Counted from the first letter of the stretch, positions 9,898 to 28,317 are shown. The stretch is 64,000 nucleotides of DNA from Beroe forskalii (GCA_011033025.1 WFMF01000088.1:124001-188000), one strand, 5' to 3'. Made by a program: numbers and translations. Notes: generated from the sequence alone by a model not told the origin.

Positions 9898-12800
9898 TAT
9901 TCACTGCCCACACGCCTCTTGCCACGCTTGAGGCGGTGATCTTCTTAGTTCAAGAAGATGTAGTGAATAGTGATACTTTGAAGGTCATGTGAGGATTTAT
10001 AGTTTGAGTGGGAATGACTCCATTTGAGCCACTTTAGGAAAACAAACATGAAAATATCTCGTATCTCTATTATTGCTCATATATCTCTATTATAGCTGAG
10101 TAGATGGAAATTTAGGAAAATAAACATGAAAATATGTCGTATCTCTCTAGCATCTCTGTTGGAATTGTATCATATTGTTACGGACATATTAGTGAAGTAA
10201 TGTAAAGTGTTTACGTTTAATAGATTTCCCTGTGGGAGGTCTCTACGGTCTACACATACTACTCTACAAGCTTTACTAGTACAGGAATACAGTGTGGTAT
10301 AGGTATGTGTGTGGTATCTGACACTGCACAGTACGGTGCACACATTGACCATTGTGTGTTTGTTGGCGTGCAGAGACACGCTCCACCAATGCAAGGTGTG
10401 CACAGCGACTCTGTTAAAGACACTGTTACAGACTCTGAAGCTGGCCGCGTTGTCTGTAAAACTGTAACAAAGTGGTGTGTTTGTACCAACACCTGTGGTT
10501 GGAGTTTGTCTGTAGTCAGGGTTGTTTTGTGTCGTTTGTCCTGTAAAGACAGTGGTGTCTGTCTGCCAGACTTTACTGAAAGTTAGCAAACTGATAAGCA
10601 CACCGCGTAGCAGTGCAAATAATTGGTTTCTCACTCCCATTTCATGATTCTTACAGCCTTGAGCACGCCTGGAAGCACGGTGCGTGACCCAATTCTAACC
10701 GGCATGCATATAACGAGCTCATATATTTTCCATTTATAAATTGATGCGTTTTGAGTCGCCAATGTATATGCGGCATGATGTTTTACCCCGCTAACTAATA
10801 AGAACCCTTTGCTAGATTCCTTGCTCAGGATTACTTAGCTCTCGGAAGTGACGTTATGACGTCATTATCATGGTTTAGAATGTTGTGTTTGTGACGCCGT
10901 ATCCGTGCGTGACAGCTAATAACCTGCCTCTCACTGCCGTCCACTGCTTGTGTGAACTCAGCCTGGTAAACGCTCTGCTAATCGCTCTGATTCTGTCGAA
11001 TTTCCCCCTGAATAAGTATGCGTGGAGACGGCTCCATCCGGGGGTATAAACTGCAGGTAACCTAAGAGTTATATAGGTCAGAGTTACGTCATTATTAGCT
11101 TCAGAGGTAGGTAATTGTTAAAGTAGATCTGGCTATTTTCTGAGGTCGCTCTATCAGATGAGCTAAAAATGCAAAACGTAGGTATATCCTATGTTTTATA
11201 AAAAGCAATGCTTCTTGTAGTGTCACTCTGTGTTATGGTACTGTCAGTTTAGTACCACGCTGCACCAAGCTGCTGTCAATTTAACCTTTTTAGCGTCGGG
11301 AATTAGAGCTGTGTTTAGCCTAGAAATGTACGAATGATAACAGAAGGTTTGAGTGACTATAAACTTATAAATATAGCTTCATTCATTTTGAAATGAGACG
11401 TTGACGTTTACAATAAGTGTTTTGATCCTCAGTGAAAAGTGAAACACGGAAATGCCTGAACGTATTACAACTTTACAAGGTGTTTGTTTTAGCGTTTACA
11501 TGGTAACTTTTTGTTATTTCCTCTAAAAGTGTAATCATAATATTACTGCTCCCTCTTGGCACGATAATTATATCTGCGGACAACTGATCAATTATCTATC
11601 TAACACACAGTGAATAATTACAACAACGAAATAAATATAATTACAAAAGGTTGAGAAAACGGTCGTGTCTTTGTGAGTTTGAGAAATATGTGTGTTAGAA
11701 TTCACATTATAATGACATCTTTCTGAGAAAATCCCCCCTAAAAGCTCAAATATGTCAAACTTAACATGTCCTGCGCCTCAATGCTTAGCAACCTTGTAAA
11801 ACTCTAAAACAACCATGTTTTCTTCTACAATAGTACACAAACGTGATGCACTAAAGAACATAGCTAAACTCTAAGACATGTGGTATCATGTGCACTTTCG
11901 GTATATAGAAATAGTTGATTGAGATGACTTCACTATCATAGCTCAAATTGGTGAGGTGATGACGTCATTTTCATAACTCAATCTAAATCTTGATGCCATA
12001 ATCACATTCGTCACAATAACAACTCAAAGTTTCATTCCTTGTTTAACATGCCGTACAGCAGTACAAAGTATCCAGTTCCGCTGAGTTGCCTATTTCTGCG
12101 CCCTTTTCCTTAGAGTCCTCCCTGACTTGAAAAGAAGAAAGAGCCAGATCTGGTATATTATTATGTTTTGAATATAGTATATCCCCAAGTGTGTAGTGTC
12201 ATTGTCCCAAAGCATGGAGTAAAGTTGCCTTAGTCGCAAAAATGAGGTTTATATGCCCACTGATATAGCGGGTATGTTATGCTAGAAACCATGGTAATGA
12301 AGTGATTGGTTGTAAAGTAGGTAAAAAGATAACATGGTTTCTTTCTTTGGAATTTTCTCCCTTATTTTGAACTCTTCAGACCGAAATGTTCCAAACCCTG
12401 AAAGTTGAAAGTTTTTAAGACCAGGGTGTGTGCCGTCTCGGGTTATTATGATGTCAAAGTAAGAAGTAAGGAGGTACTTTAATCGATCAGCCACGTCACA
12501 CTTGCCACTTTTAATCGACCATTATCTGATTCACAGTTTCACCCTGTTCCCACTTCCCCCCACTTACAAAACAATCAGAGTCACCTAAATTGTCTCTTTC
12601 ATTACATCACTGATAGAAAGTAACAACTTAACGATTACGATATTCTTCTGAGACTAACGAACTTGTCTTTTTCTGAGTGGCATTAGTAAACTAATCCCAC
12701 GACTTTACACCGGCTTCCTCCGGCAGGCCTGTTATTTGTTACATTTCCTGAGACCGATTACAGTCTCTTTTTTCAAGTAATATAAAAACTGAGAAAATAT

Positions 12801-13469
12801 ACGATTTTCGTTAAACAGTTGCCTATGATACAGTGCTATATTTCATAGCAAAAAACAATTAGTCCTATACATAAAACAGGTATTTATATAAGTTTGTTTT
12901 AAGCCGCTCTAAATGATCACGTCCTTAGCATATGAATAAAGTTGGGTGATTCACCTATTGGACACCTTCTCATAAAAGAAAATCCTGTGATTATAGAACA
13001 GCTAATCGGTGATTGTATACACAATACGTTCCGTCTTGTACCAACCTTATACACACACAATACGCTTCTCTTTTTTCTCAATATAAGTGTGAAGTTGAGC
13101 ACGCTGTCGCCTCGCAGTCTGGCGCATTTAAAATGAATACAATCATTGCATTGTGTTATTCATTCCCCCTTTTGTTTCTATTTGGAGGCGCACACAAAAG
13201 GTCCTTTACGTCAGTACACGCTAGAAAACTCGCTACAAAACGAAGCGAGTGTGTGTGTAATGTGAAGCGAAGTTATTTGATTGCTTTTGATGGCCCAATG
13301 ACCTTTTTACCCCCACGCATTCGGTTTAACTGATTAAGACAAGGACCTAGGAATGATTATTCAGAGGTTCGATCATCATAACGATAATTTATATCATGAC
13401 AAGTTAACTTTAACGGTGTTTACCTCGCGGCATCCACAAACAAACAGGCTAGTCAAGGTCATTGCTATA
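9898..13469. other. gene-poor stretch, no firm gene
   Basis: No exon could be supported. It contains two copies of the dispersed TGACGTCA motif (10857-10877 and 11960-11980) and a variant TGACTTCACTATCATAGCTC at 11925. A GT-rich patch at 10200-10620 has few stops on either strand. The 5' exons of the CDKL1-like kinase (ATP-binding lobe) would be expected somewhere upstream of 15988 but were not recognised here. Confidence 0.4.
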
Positions 13470-14168
13470 GGAGAGGGACCTAAGTGTACCAAGTGTACCA
13501 AATTATGGGATTTGGTACAAGTGTATGTAACTGATGAAACTTTCCAGTTAGCTCAAGCATGACCCAAAGAACATAAAACCGTCAAAAATTAGGGGTTTAT
13601 ATGCTAACTTACGAGCTATATTCAAACACAAGAAAATATAATTTAGCGATTTTCTCAGTATTTTAAGACTGGTCGTCACATTTTAATGAAACTTTCCAGT
13701 TAGGTCGAGCATGACTAGAAGAACATAAAACTGTCAAAAAAATAGAGGGGTCTATATACATTTCGAGATATCCCCGAACACAAGGGAATACCATTTTTCT
13801 TTGTTTTGTTATAGCTCGAAGTTAGCTCATAAAAACCACCCAATTTTTTGACGTTTTTATGTTAGTTGGGCCATAGTCGACCTAATTGGAATTTCTCATA
13901 AAAAAATGTGACGACCAGTTTTCGAGTAATCGATGTACCAAAATGCCGTAAAGGTCGCTAAAATAACATTTCCATGTGTTGGATTATATCTCGAAAGTTA
14001 GCACATAGACCTACCAATTTTTTGACGTTTCTGTGTTCTTTGGGTCAGGCTTGACTTAACTGAAAAGTTTCTTTAAAATCTGACTAGTAGTTTTCGCAAA
14101 ATTGTTGTACCAAAACACCTTACTTTCGGCAGTATTCTTGGTACACTTTCGATTTATGTCCTTCGATT
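13470..14168 (+). repeat. ~700 bp foldback unit, copy 1
   Basis: Opens with GAGAGGGACCTAAGTGTACC. It contains four related ~110-bp modules in the order forward, forward, reverse, reverse. The forward module runs AAACTTTCCAGTTAGCTCAA, then GAACATAAAACCGTCAAAAA and ATGCTAACTTACGAGCTATA; its inverse near 13980-14075 reads TATATCTCGAAAGTTAGCAC, then CCAATTTTTTGACGTTTCTG and TTAACTGAAAAGTTTCTTTA. The transcript of either strand could fold into a long imperfect hairpin. Confidence 0.8.
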
Positions 14169-14171
14169 TAT

Positions 14172-14893
14172 GGAGAGGGACCTAAGTGTACCAAGTGTAC
14201 CAAATTATGGGATTTGGTACAAGTGTATGTAACCCGAAAATTAGTCGTCACATTTTGATGAAACTTTCCAGTTAGCTCAAGCACGACCCAAAGAACATAA
14301 AACCGTCAAAAAACTAGGGGGTCCATATGCCAACCTACGAGCTACACTCAAACACAAGAAAATATAATTTAGCGATTTTTCTCAGTATTTTGGTACAATT
14401 AGCAACTGGTCGTCACATTTAATAAAACTTTCCAGTTAAGTCGAGCATGACTAGAAGAACATAAAACTGTCAAAAATAGAGGGGTCTATATGCTAAATTT
14501 CGAGATATATCCGAACACAAGGAAATACCATTTTTCTTTTCTTTGTTATAGCTCGGAAGTTAGCTGATAAACCACCCAATTTTTGACGTTTTTATATTAG
14601 TTGGGCCATAGTCTAATTGGAATTTCTCATAAAAATGTGACGACCAGTTTTCGAGTAATCGATGTACCAAAATACCGTAAAAATCGCTCAAATAACATTT
14701 CCATGTGTTCGATTATATCTCGAAAGTTAGCACATAGACCTACCAATTTTTTGACGTTTCTATATTCTTTGGGTCAAGCTTGACTTAACTGAAAAGTTTC
14801 TTTAAAATTTGACGAGTAGTTTTCGCAAAATTGTTGTACCAAAACACCTTACTTTCGGCAGTATTCTTGGTACACTTTCGATTTATGTCCTAC
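14172..14893 (+). repeat. ~700 bp foldback unit, copy 2
   Basis: Direct tandem copy of 13470-14168 starting with the same GAGAGGGACCTAAGTGTACC word and ending at the same TTCGATTTATGTCCT. It differs by scattered substitutions and small indels. The same forward-forward-reverse-reverse modules are present. Confidence 0.85.
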
Positions 14894-15587
14894 TGGATTT
14901 ATGTTACACGGAATTTTTGACGTCACGCGCGAAAACGCCTTTTTGATCAAATATGCGTTTCAGCAGTTTGTTTAGCGCCGCGCGAACGCCGCGCACACAT
15001 TCTAAAATTCTTCATCTAAGATCACGTGTTGGCGAAAATGTAAATAATTCCGAATTTTCGGCTTCAAAACACGTGATACTTTTTTTGCTTCGACCTTTGG
15101 TTATTTTCAGGGTTTTCTTTGCCGTGATTGAATCGATCAACATCATTCTGTTACTTAATTTAACCTTGATATGAGTTCACAAAGGACCATCACTAGGTAA
15201 GGGCTGTAGCAACGTAGTTTGGTTCTTTAGTCCATTAACTAAACGGCGATATTATTTGACATTTAAGACCCTTCTAAATTGGGTGACCTATGTTATTAAT
15301 TACAGACATGCGGTTTATTATATCCGATATTTTGGAAATTGTAATAAAATAGCACCAAGGTTATTAGGGCAGGGACTAAGGTTTTTTAAACTATTCTGTG
15401 TATTCCATATGGAGTGTACGTGTGACAGCGGGAACGTTCTCATCAGGGATATTATAGTGTGATGGCCGATACGGATGATGGAATAATTCTCAGAATTCAA
15501 ATTCTCCGCTGCACCATTAAAGGTGTTATCCATGGGGGCCATCGGACAGATCACAAATTCAGTATTATGTAACATCGCATTTTCGAC
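14894..15587. other. upstream of the kinase exons, no gene seen
   Basis: No kinase N-lobe exon was found. A short ATG frame near 15170 ends at a good donor (CACTAG/GTAAGG) and could be a leader exon, but nothing supports its product. Confidence 0.3.
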
Positions 15588-15895
15588 GCCATTCCGCATT
15601 ATTGACACCACTCTGCATTACTGAAAACTGACACCACTCCGCATTACTGACATCACTCCACATTACTGACACCACTCCGCATTACTGACACCACTCCACA
15701 TTACTGACACCACTCTGCATTACTGACACCAGTCTGTATTACTGACACTATTCCGCATTACTGACACCACTCCGCACTACTGACACCACTCCGCATTACT
15801 GACACCACTCTGCATTACTGACACAACCCTACATAACTGACACCACTCTTCATTACTGACACCACTCCGCATTACTAACACCACTTCTTACACGG
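15588..15895 (+). repeat. 19 bp minisatellite, TGACACCA core (array 1)
   Basis: About 15-16 copies of TGACACCACTCCGCATTAC with single-base variants, ending near 15895. Two further degenerate GACACCATTCC words lie at 15934 and 15969. It sits just upstream of the first recognised kinase exon, so in the preceding intron. See arrays at 30608, 37611 and 54130. Confidence 0.9.
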
Positions 15896-15936
15896 TACTT
15901 TGACGGTTTGACACAGTTTTCGAGACAATTTGTTGA

Positions 15937-20227
<4,291 letters not shown>

Positions 20228-21668
20228 CGGAGCTGGGAACTGTGCTTCATGTTAAGTTCCTTAGAGCAATACTCACATCAGGAGTGGTTGATGTAAAGTG
20301 ACGTGGATAGAGAGTGGAGGAAGATATATTCTGGGTAGCAACACGCGTGAAAGGTAACGCGTTACAGGTAACGCGTGAGAGGAGGGATCACTCGCCATGA
20401 GAAGCTGTATTCTGACATCACATATTCTGAAGATCGAAAAGCCTTAGATGAACTATCTAAAAACTGTGACCTGATATATGTTGTATCTCCCAATATATTC
20501 TGAAATTGTTGAATTCAACTGTTGAATTCGATATAATATCAACTGTGAGATGTCAGAAGGGGGCGATTCCCTGATCTATTAAATACTGAACAAGGATATG
20601 GGGAATCGAACAATTAAAGACAATCCTAACATGTAATTGTAATTGTGAACTCCTTGATATTGAATTGTTATCTATTCAAGTCTGTTATCTATCAACAGGA
20701 TAAGGCTGTGCTGATTTATTTATGTCTATGAGTATGAATAATTCATTGGCAAATAAGTCAAAGGTAGAAGTTGAAATTCATAATGCTGAAAATGAAATGA
20801 TTTTTCCATCATGAGTTTAGAATTTGGGAGCATTGAACTTACATCATAATCCTGCACAAGTGGTTTGTGACAATTATTGTATTTTCATAAAGTTGTTCCA
20901 GGAACATTGGTTTAGTCTGAAATTACATCTTTGAATTTTTACGTACTCTATACATTGGTTTTTAGATTTGGTAATATATTTACTTGTACTTCTTTAGCTA
21001 GACCCCTTGTAATTTTAAGATCGATTATAGTAGTAGATGGAAATGACAATAATATAGTGGGCAGTTTATGATATGGTTTTGTGATTTATCACCATTCGTG
21101 CCAGTTAACTGCAGGGAAAGCGATCAAATCCAATCTGTTGGAGCAAAAATCAAGCCAACACTCATATTTCTGTGAGATTCATTTCTGAAATATTTCCTTG
21201 CACTCAATATAAGATATCAAAATTGGTTTTCGGCAGAATACAAATTATGATCCTTGAATTATGTGCTTAGATTTGGACAAAACGATTTGGTCAATCCGAC
21301 AACAGTTTGTGCTGTTTATTTTTCCTATCAAATAATTTTACTATTAGATTCAAATCAGGGATTTTCGGGGAAAATGCTGCTGCTTTCATTGTGAGAATAT
21401 GAGGGATTGTATCATTTTCACTTTGGTAATAAATGCACAACGTTCGATATATGATAGACACATTGTATTATATTCGGTATTTTGTTTGTATCTAATAGTT
21501 GAATTTCATTTTATGTTTTATATTTTAATCTTTATCGAAACGAAGCTCCCGTCTCATTTTTTGTACCATAACATAGGAATGGGTTCTTGTGAATAGGGGA
21601 ACTTGAAGGAAAGATTTGGGCACCATTGGGGGGGCAAGACTCGTATTAATATTATGATTCAAAATAAA
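20228..21668 (+). other. probable 3' UTR of the kinase gene
   Basis: AT-rich, no further exon. Contains GGTAACGCGT-like repeats near 20345-20375 and GTTGAATTCAACTGTTGAATTC words near 20500. AATAAA at 21663-21668 is one candidate polyadenylation signal; earlier signals are possible. Confidence 0.4.
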
Positions 21669-24600
21669 TATAATGGAGTAGGCAGATGTTGAACTTGCAA
21701 TCAACGCCGATTAGCGCTGAGCAGCACCGATTCAACGCCGATTGCCATGGAGTATTGGGTCAGGACTCAGGCAACGTCTGACAAAATCAAATTCGCCTTG
21801 GCCTTGTGTTGTCGTAATGTCGTGAGATCAAATGTCCGCTCCCTCTATACCCTTCACTTCAGCAGAATGCAGAAGATCCAGGCGCTTGTTTGTTGTTTGC
21901 ACCTGTACTAAGTTACACCATTGTATTTGTAAGCTGTGCTGACGGTCAAAATAACAGCCACCCTCATTTTGTCGTATCTCTGTCACTGTCACGTGATCAG
22001 AAGTCCGACCAATCACCACGCAGCATGAAATAACTTCTACCCAATCACAGAGCTCCATTCAATTTCAATTACGTCATACCTTTAATGTGCTTCCAAGGGC
22101 CACTATTCAAAACCAGGTATTTGCAACCCTGAAGAGCATTTGCAATGCTCAGCAATGATGTCTTAGCAGTTTAGAATTAGATTAAGATAGTTTACTTGTA
22201 GTTGTGAGCAGTCTCTTCGAGTTGTTAACGAATTAATTCCTAATTCCTGGCGCACACAGATTGACACTGACTATCAGCATCATGGGCAAAAAATTGGTAA
22301 TGGTTGATGCATAGCGTGATAAGGCTTGACAAATCGGTGCAGAAAGGATTTCCTTGAAGTTGAAGCTGAGTGCTGATAGGTCGAGCCTATGAATATGATG
22401 ATATCAATATCAGACAGTATCAGTATGGTGGTTACTTTTTTCAATGACCACAAGCTGAAGCACAATGCTGACCTGGACTACTCAGTATGTCTTAGAACGT
22501 GACCAGTGAGTGGCGACAATTTGTTTCTAATTCTAATGCTTGAAGACACTCAGCTAAAAGCTGAAAAGGATACGTAGGGCACATAGATCGAATGTTGAGA
22601 TAAGCTTGTGTAATAATTTCTTAACTTCTATAGCATTTTTCACGGGATAATGATGAGAATCTGCAGACAGACAGTTTTTTAGCCACAATACCACTCCTTT
22701 TCTGAGGGGAATTGCTCAATTTCATAGGGACATGAAAGCCTTGGTGACTCCTTCAAAGCTAAGTATAGTTCCTTCTCAGCTGAAATCAGCAGTGAATTAG
22801 AAGGGATAAAGCTTCAATAACTCCACTAATAGCACTTAATCGCAACTACGTGAGCGAACCCGCAATTTAATCGAGATGAGAGCTTTCTTTTAAAACTATA
22901 AGACGTCCCCTAGTAACACGACCCTCAATTTAAACATTTAAGTGCTAAATATCTTATCCATATTATCATGAATAATCCAGAAACTGATTACAAAAAGAGG
23001 CTGTATCTGCGTAAGATACGGAATATATATCCGATACGCAATTCGGATAATGGATACACGTCACCAACTTCCATTATGTGCACTCAGAGGTGTCGCCCCA
23101 TATTCTGAGATACGTGTCATCTCAATTAAACTTAAACTTTAAGACGTTCAAGTTCAAAAGATGTAACTGATCTGTCCAGAACATTGCTAGAAGTAGATTG
23201 AGATACAGTTGGGCAATGGCCACTATACCCAAAGATTCTGCCCAGATCACAGCTCCCTAGTATCTAAGTCTGAACCGTTACTACTCCTATGATCAGCAGC
23301 ACACGGCGTGCATTAAACTCGGCTGAAAGGACCTAATATTGAAGAAGGAACGGAATTTAATCTCGCGACATTATATCTCGAGACGTTCAATCTCACGCCA
23401 CTTGGTCTCTTAATATTTTAACTGGGGTATAATGGGAGATGAAGTTTCCTGAGATGAAATGCCCTACTGAACTCATCAAGATATTCACTTGCTTTTTCAA
23501 CTTACCATTGCTTAATAATAGTAATACTGAAACTGTTACGGGTTACCATCCGATTGCTCTATCATCAATAGCATATTATACCCACAGAGGGCTGAGTCCT
23601 GTCCAATCAGCGTGCTGCATTTGTATGATATTGTGTGCTGATTGGTCAGGGAATGACGTGCTGTGGGAAGCTAATAATAATATGCGGTAGTCTAAATATA
23701 CCACGTGATCTCTTCTCGACCACTCCCTAATCCCTAATATCGACTCAAATATGTTCCCACGTTGAAGGTAGCAGTTGCAAAGGCGGGTCCTAAAACTCAC
23801 TAGTGGTACATTCGCAAGTTTAAATCGAGCCTTGTCACTTACATTAAGCGATTCAGAGTGCCGCCATTTGAAGGGCTTTAAAATGAAGAACAAGTGGCAT
23901 CAAACTGTCGCTTTCAATGTGTAGGGCATGAATAGACAGGACCATTTTATGAGTAACTAATACGGTACGTGAAAAGAATTTCCTTGCAATTACACATATT
24001 TTTCCTGCGCGCAACGCAATAAAATATCATTACGGAATTAGGCTTATGAATCTAAATTTACATTTATTAAAGCTGATATAAAACTTGCGACACGACTGTG
24101 GGATTAACTTCACAATTAATATTACGAGAACGCAAATAGGCCGTTGAAAAAGCATCATTATCACGGCTTAAACTCGCGAGTTGATTGCGTTAAAGCGGCT
24201 TATTTTCGCGCGTGATGATAACTTTTAGCAGGACATATAAATTTTGTGTGCCCCTCAATACACCTTTCAGACGGGGCAGAGAGGAAAAGACCGAACTCCC
24301 ATTCTCAACATTCACCTTTCTTTTTCTTAAAACAGCGAGTTTATTAGGGGAAGCAGTAGGTGAAGATAACGTAGTATAATTTTACTTTTCCGTCTTTAAA
24401 TCTCCTTTTTTAAATAATTTCTCATGCTAATTTATAGTGATCGAGTGATGCGTGTCTGTTTTTATTCCCGAAAGAACCCAAGAACCGTGTATATTTCTTT
24501 GGGAAATCAGTATGTTACTTCGCACGACTGCGTAGGAACAGTGGTGACGAAATTATCATAGCCTAGGATGGTTAATTTGAAATGAAATCTTTCCTTTTGT

Positions 24601-24815
24601 GAACAGGGTATCCTAATTTTCTGCATTTCAACCATCAGCTCCAACTATATCTAAGATGATTCCGCAATGCGCGGGTATACCAGATACCAATAGGTGTCCT
24701 TTTCAAACACAAGTAAATGTTTCCAATTTTTCTCAGACCTTTTCTCAGAACTCTACTCAAGTACCAGCCCGAAGTATACACCTCAATTTGCTACTTGTTT
24801 CACTGGCTGTCGATA
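21669..24815. other. intergenic, no gene seen
   Basis: No exon-like segment with splice signals was recognised on either strand. Contains short repeated words such as CAACGCCGATT near 21707 and 21730. Confidence 0.45.
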
Positions 24816-25049
24816 TGACGTCACTACCATAGCTTAAAATTCCCACTTGATGACTTAGAACTGCCTACTTAGCTTGAGGCGGCGAGTAGTAAATGTCGGT
24901 GCGAGAGTATCAAAATGTATCGATCTGCATATGGTATACTCACTGCTGAGGTCCCATGCGGCATACACTACCACCAACTCAGAGCGCGCACGAGAAATAG
25001 CCGGTCGGTTGTCATCAACACACCACTTTGAGCTATGATAATGACGTCA
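24816..25049. mobile_element. 234 bp inverted-repeat element with TGACGTCA ends
   Basis: The left end TGACGTCACTACCATAGCTT (24816 on) and the right end, read on the minus strand from 25049, TGACGTCATTATCATAGCTC, match for 23 bases with three differences. The interior has no ORF. Single copies of the same end occur at 10857, 11960, 17304, 43045, 44540 and 59286, so this appears to be a member of a dispersed family. Confidence 0.65.
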
Positions 25050-28000
25050 TTGAACTTCCAAATGGTCTCGCAGCGACTATACCGCCAAATAATAGTGTGT
25101 AGAGACTAGGGAAAAAGAGAGAAAACTCGGTCACAGTCGACACAGAAAACTGATTGCTATGTGATGATGAAAAGATCAGTAGCACGGTACACTTAAGTGT
25201 AAGGCCAGCGATTGGCTCTCATTGGACTTATAATTAATCTATATTTAAGTCGCGCTATATGATATATATCATACTTTGAAAAAGTTTCATTAGTTTCCTT
25301 TCGATACATTTCTCTGTGCCGTTTAGTACACAGCATAATGTGATCTATCCTATCAATCTCCTTTTATTCAGCTGGAGATCATTATCAATTTGAAGCTTAA
25401 TTATAATCTGAAACAAGGCTAATTAAACTTTTTTGAATTTGCTCCTAACGAAAGTATTTGGGTATTTTGGAGAATCAGCCAAACGACTGTCGACTAGCCA
25501 ACTTTTGATACGGGCGCCTGAAATAACGATACGAATTGATAAGTTCTTCAAGAACCTCACAACTCAAAAATTAATTTTATCCTCACAGTTGCTTGTACTT
25601 AGAACCCAATGTCTCAACAAATCAATATGAACTAAACACCCTACCCTGAAACCAATTAGATGGAAATTTTTGATCAATAAGATCAAGGGACTTTCAATTA
25701 GTAAGAATATGAAATTAGTTGACATGAAAGTACTTAAGACTGATGCTAATAAAATGGGGAGGGGCTAGTCTACACTCTAAGGGGCTAAATTTGCAGGTGT
25801 GTTACGGACCCTTGATTGGTGCATCTTAACAGCTTTATCCAGTATTCATTACAATATCTCGGGTTTAATTATGTGTTCATGCTTTTATGGACGAGAATTA
25901 TTGCCATGGCTTTGATAGGGCTAAATCAAAGAATGTACGAAAAGTTTAAATTCGTTTTGTAGGAAAGTGTGTTTTTCATCGAATTTTGCAATATAAGTTC
26001 CTTGCTTTTATGAACATTTACGTGATTATATCACCCTTAAAAATCACAATTCCATTCATCCAGCTGAAAACGTTGAGATTCTTCAAGCTCATTCTTGATG
26101 CTCATTCTTCAAGCCAAATGTTTATCTTGATTGTCACACGTGTCAAGAAATCCAAAAGTTGCGGTCCAGCACAAGTCCTTCTCAACACACAAGTCACTCT
26201 CAAAGCTGAAATTCTAAAAGGTTCTACAGACCATCAACTGATCACTGTAAACCATGATAATGACTTCACCTTCAACCTTCTATCATTCGTGCACAGAACT
26301 ACTGAATATACCAATAGTGAGACTTAATATTTGTATTGAGATACGACTTTCTCAGCTGAGGCTTGTCAATATATGTCTCATCAACCATATGCCTCATTTT
26401 CCCATCAATTCTCAGAGCATAAGCAGCATTTTTATTAAAAACGTGTCACATTTTCTCTAGATGTAGTTCTCTTCCTTCTTCGTTTCATTAACCTTTCAGT
26501 CGATTGGTAGTTTTTGAGTGGGAATGTTCGTTTTTCTTCCATTTGGGAACTTCTTCTAGTTAAGTTGCTAACCTTCACATAAAGTATAGTCGATTACAAC
26601 GTTGATTCGATACAAATTTCAAAGATCATTAACTCATGATATGGACATTCACATTTAGTTTTCTGCAGCGAAAAATGACGTTGAAACGGCGATGATAGCA
26701 GCATGTTTGGACACCCAGTACACAATGTGACATCTTATACTTGATATGGAAACTGTCTTTTTATTGTTAGGTGAGAATTGCTGATGTTAAAATGTGGAAG
26801 CTTAGTTAGAGATTTTGATTTAAATTTCAGTTATTAAATAAATTGAAATTTCGAAGATAGTTAACTTTAATCAATTCGGATTTCGGTACCTTGGTTCTAG
26901 ATTCAGTCAATAATTTGGTAATGTTTATCTATTTCAGCGAGTTTGATGTGTGCTCTATCAACAAATCCCGAGTTCAGAAAAGGTATGTGAGATGCAAAAT
27001 CTGAAGAATTTTATAGTTGTTCTTGCCACCGTATTTTGAATGAATACCACAAACTGTGTACCTAGATAGTAAAATATCCAAACATTAGAATTCGCTTAAC
27101 TCAATTTAACTCGAATTTACTCAAATTTAACTCAAGTTACAGAACGGTTCCAATAGCATTTCCCCCAGCGACAGCTTGCTACGTGTCGGTGGGTTACGAT
27201 ATAGACTACCTTGGTAGCGTTGATAGAACGGAACGAATGTTCACTCATTTTTAACTCATTTTTACTCAAAATATCTCAAAATCAACCATTCCCACAGCGA
27301 CAGCTTGCTACGTGTCGGTGGTCATATAGGCATCTGATCGGGTTGATCCTAACGGAAGACATTTTATCTCCATTGAAATTTCACCACACGAAAGCTTAAC
27401 TTCAACCAGAGCAAATGCTCGGGAAGGGTTAGATTTCTGGTTTAGTTTCAATTTCCTGATATGAAATGTCGTGAGATCAAATGTCGTTCATCCCATCTGA
27501 TCAGGTCATCCGATCTTTTTATAAGTTTAAAAAAAATTAAAGTGCTTTGATTAACTTTTCAAGCTCTAGCTACAGTTTCTGAGCACTTTAGTTCCCTCTT
27601 GAATTTTCCGCATTACCCCTTCGGTAGGAAATATAAACCCTAAGATTCCTCCTCAACTCTCAACGTTCCGGTGTTTCCAATCACAGTATGACGCACGGAC
27701 CCTTGCTATTTTCGTAACTCTCCTCATCAGTGACTGGTAACTGGTTTAGGATGTCCAGCACTATAGTGAGATGCAGAGTTAACCAAAGCCAGCACTATAG
27801 CATTATAGTGAGACGAGTCTGCAGGACTTCCATTAGTGGGATTAATTCACATGAACGACTTCACATTTAACGATTATGAACATTTACTAACACTTATGCC
27901 ATTAATGTTAAAATTTATCTTTTTTAATATTACTTTACGACACCTTTTTTCGGATAATTAAACAGCAAAATTTGCAAGCAGCAGCGAATCTGGTAATTTT

Positions 28001-28317
28001 TTTCTTTTCGAAATTTACCAATTTATGTGCCGTGCAATCTGGTTTGGAATGAAGGTTTCAAATCTCAGTACGATGATGGAAAAGTAACCGTTGTATACAT
28101 ACAAGGTGCTAGTAATCTGGGACTGATGAACGGACGTACACGTACAACCGCGGGTTAAAAATAGATGGCTAAACGTCATTACTTGACCACGAATATTATG
28201 ATGAAGACGTAATTTTAAAGACCACTTCATCACGAACTTTATTAGCTGAAGTCTGTGCACTGATAAGTGATAATTCTATACTCATCGGTTCATACATATG
28301 CCACTTTTTGAAATGGT
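25050..28317. other. intergenic or 5' intron, no firm gene
   Basis: A 43-base segment at 26939-26981 is bounded by TATTTCAG and GTATGTGA and could be a mini-exon of the kringle/LamG gene, but its frame cannot be tested. The missing N-terminal half of the kringle was not found here. Confidence 0.35.
27167..27321 (+). repeat. exact 26 bp direct repeat
   Basis: AGCGACAGCTTGCTACGTGT followed by CGGTGG occurs at 27167-27192 and again at 27296-27321, 129 bp apart, each preceded by a C-rich stretch and followed by diverged sequence. CGACA/TGTCG form short complementary ends. Confidence 0.8.

Noticed and set aside
10170..10640. 156-codon minus ORF with a signal-peptide-like start
   Set aside because: Two other long frames on both strands overlap it in a GT-rich, stop-poor patch; no domain or splice evidence. 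Could be revisited with transcripts.
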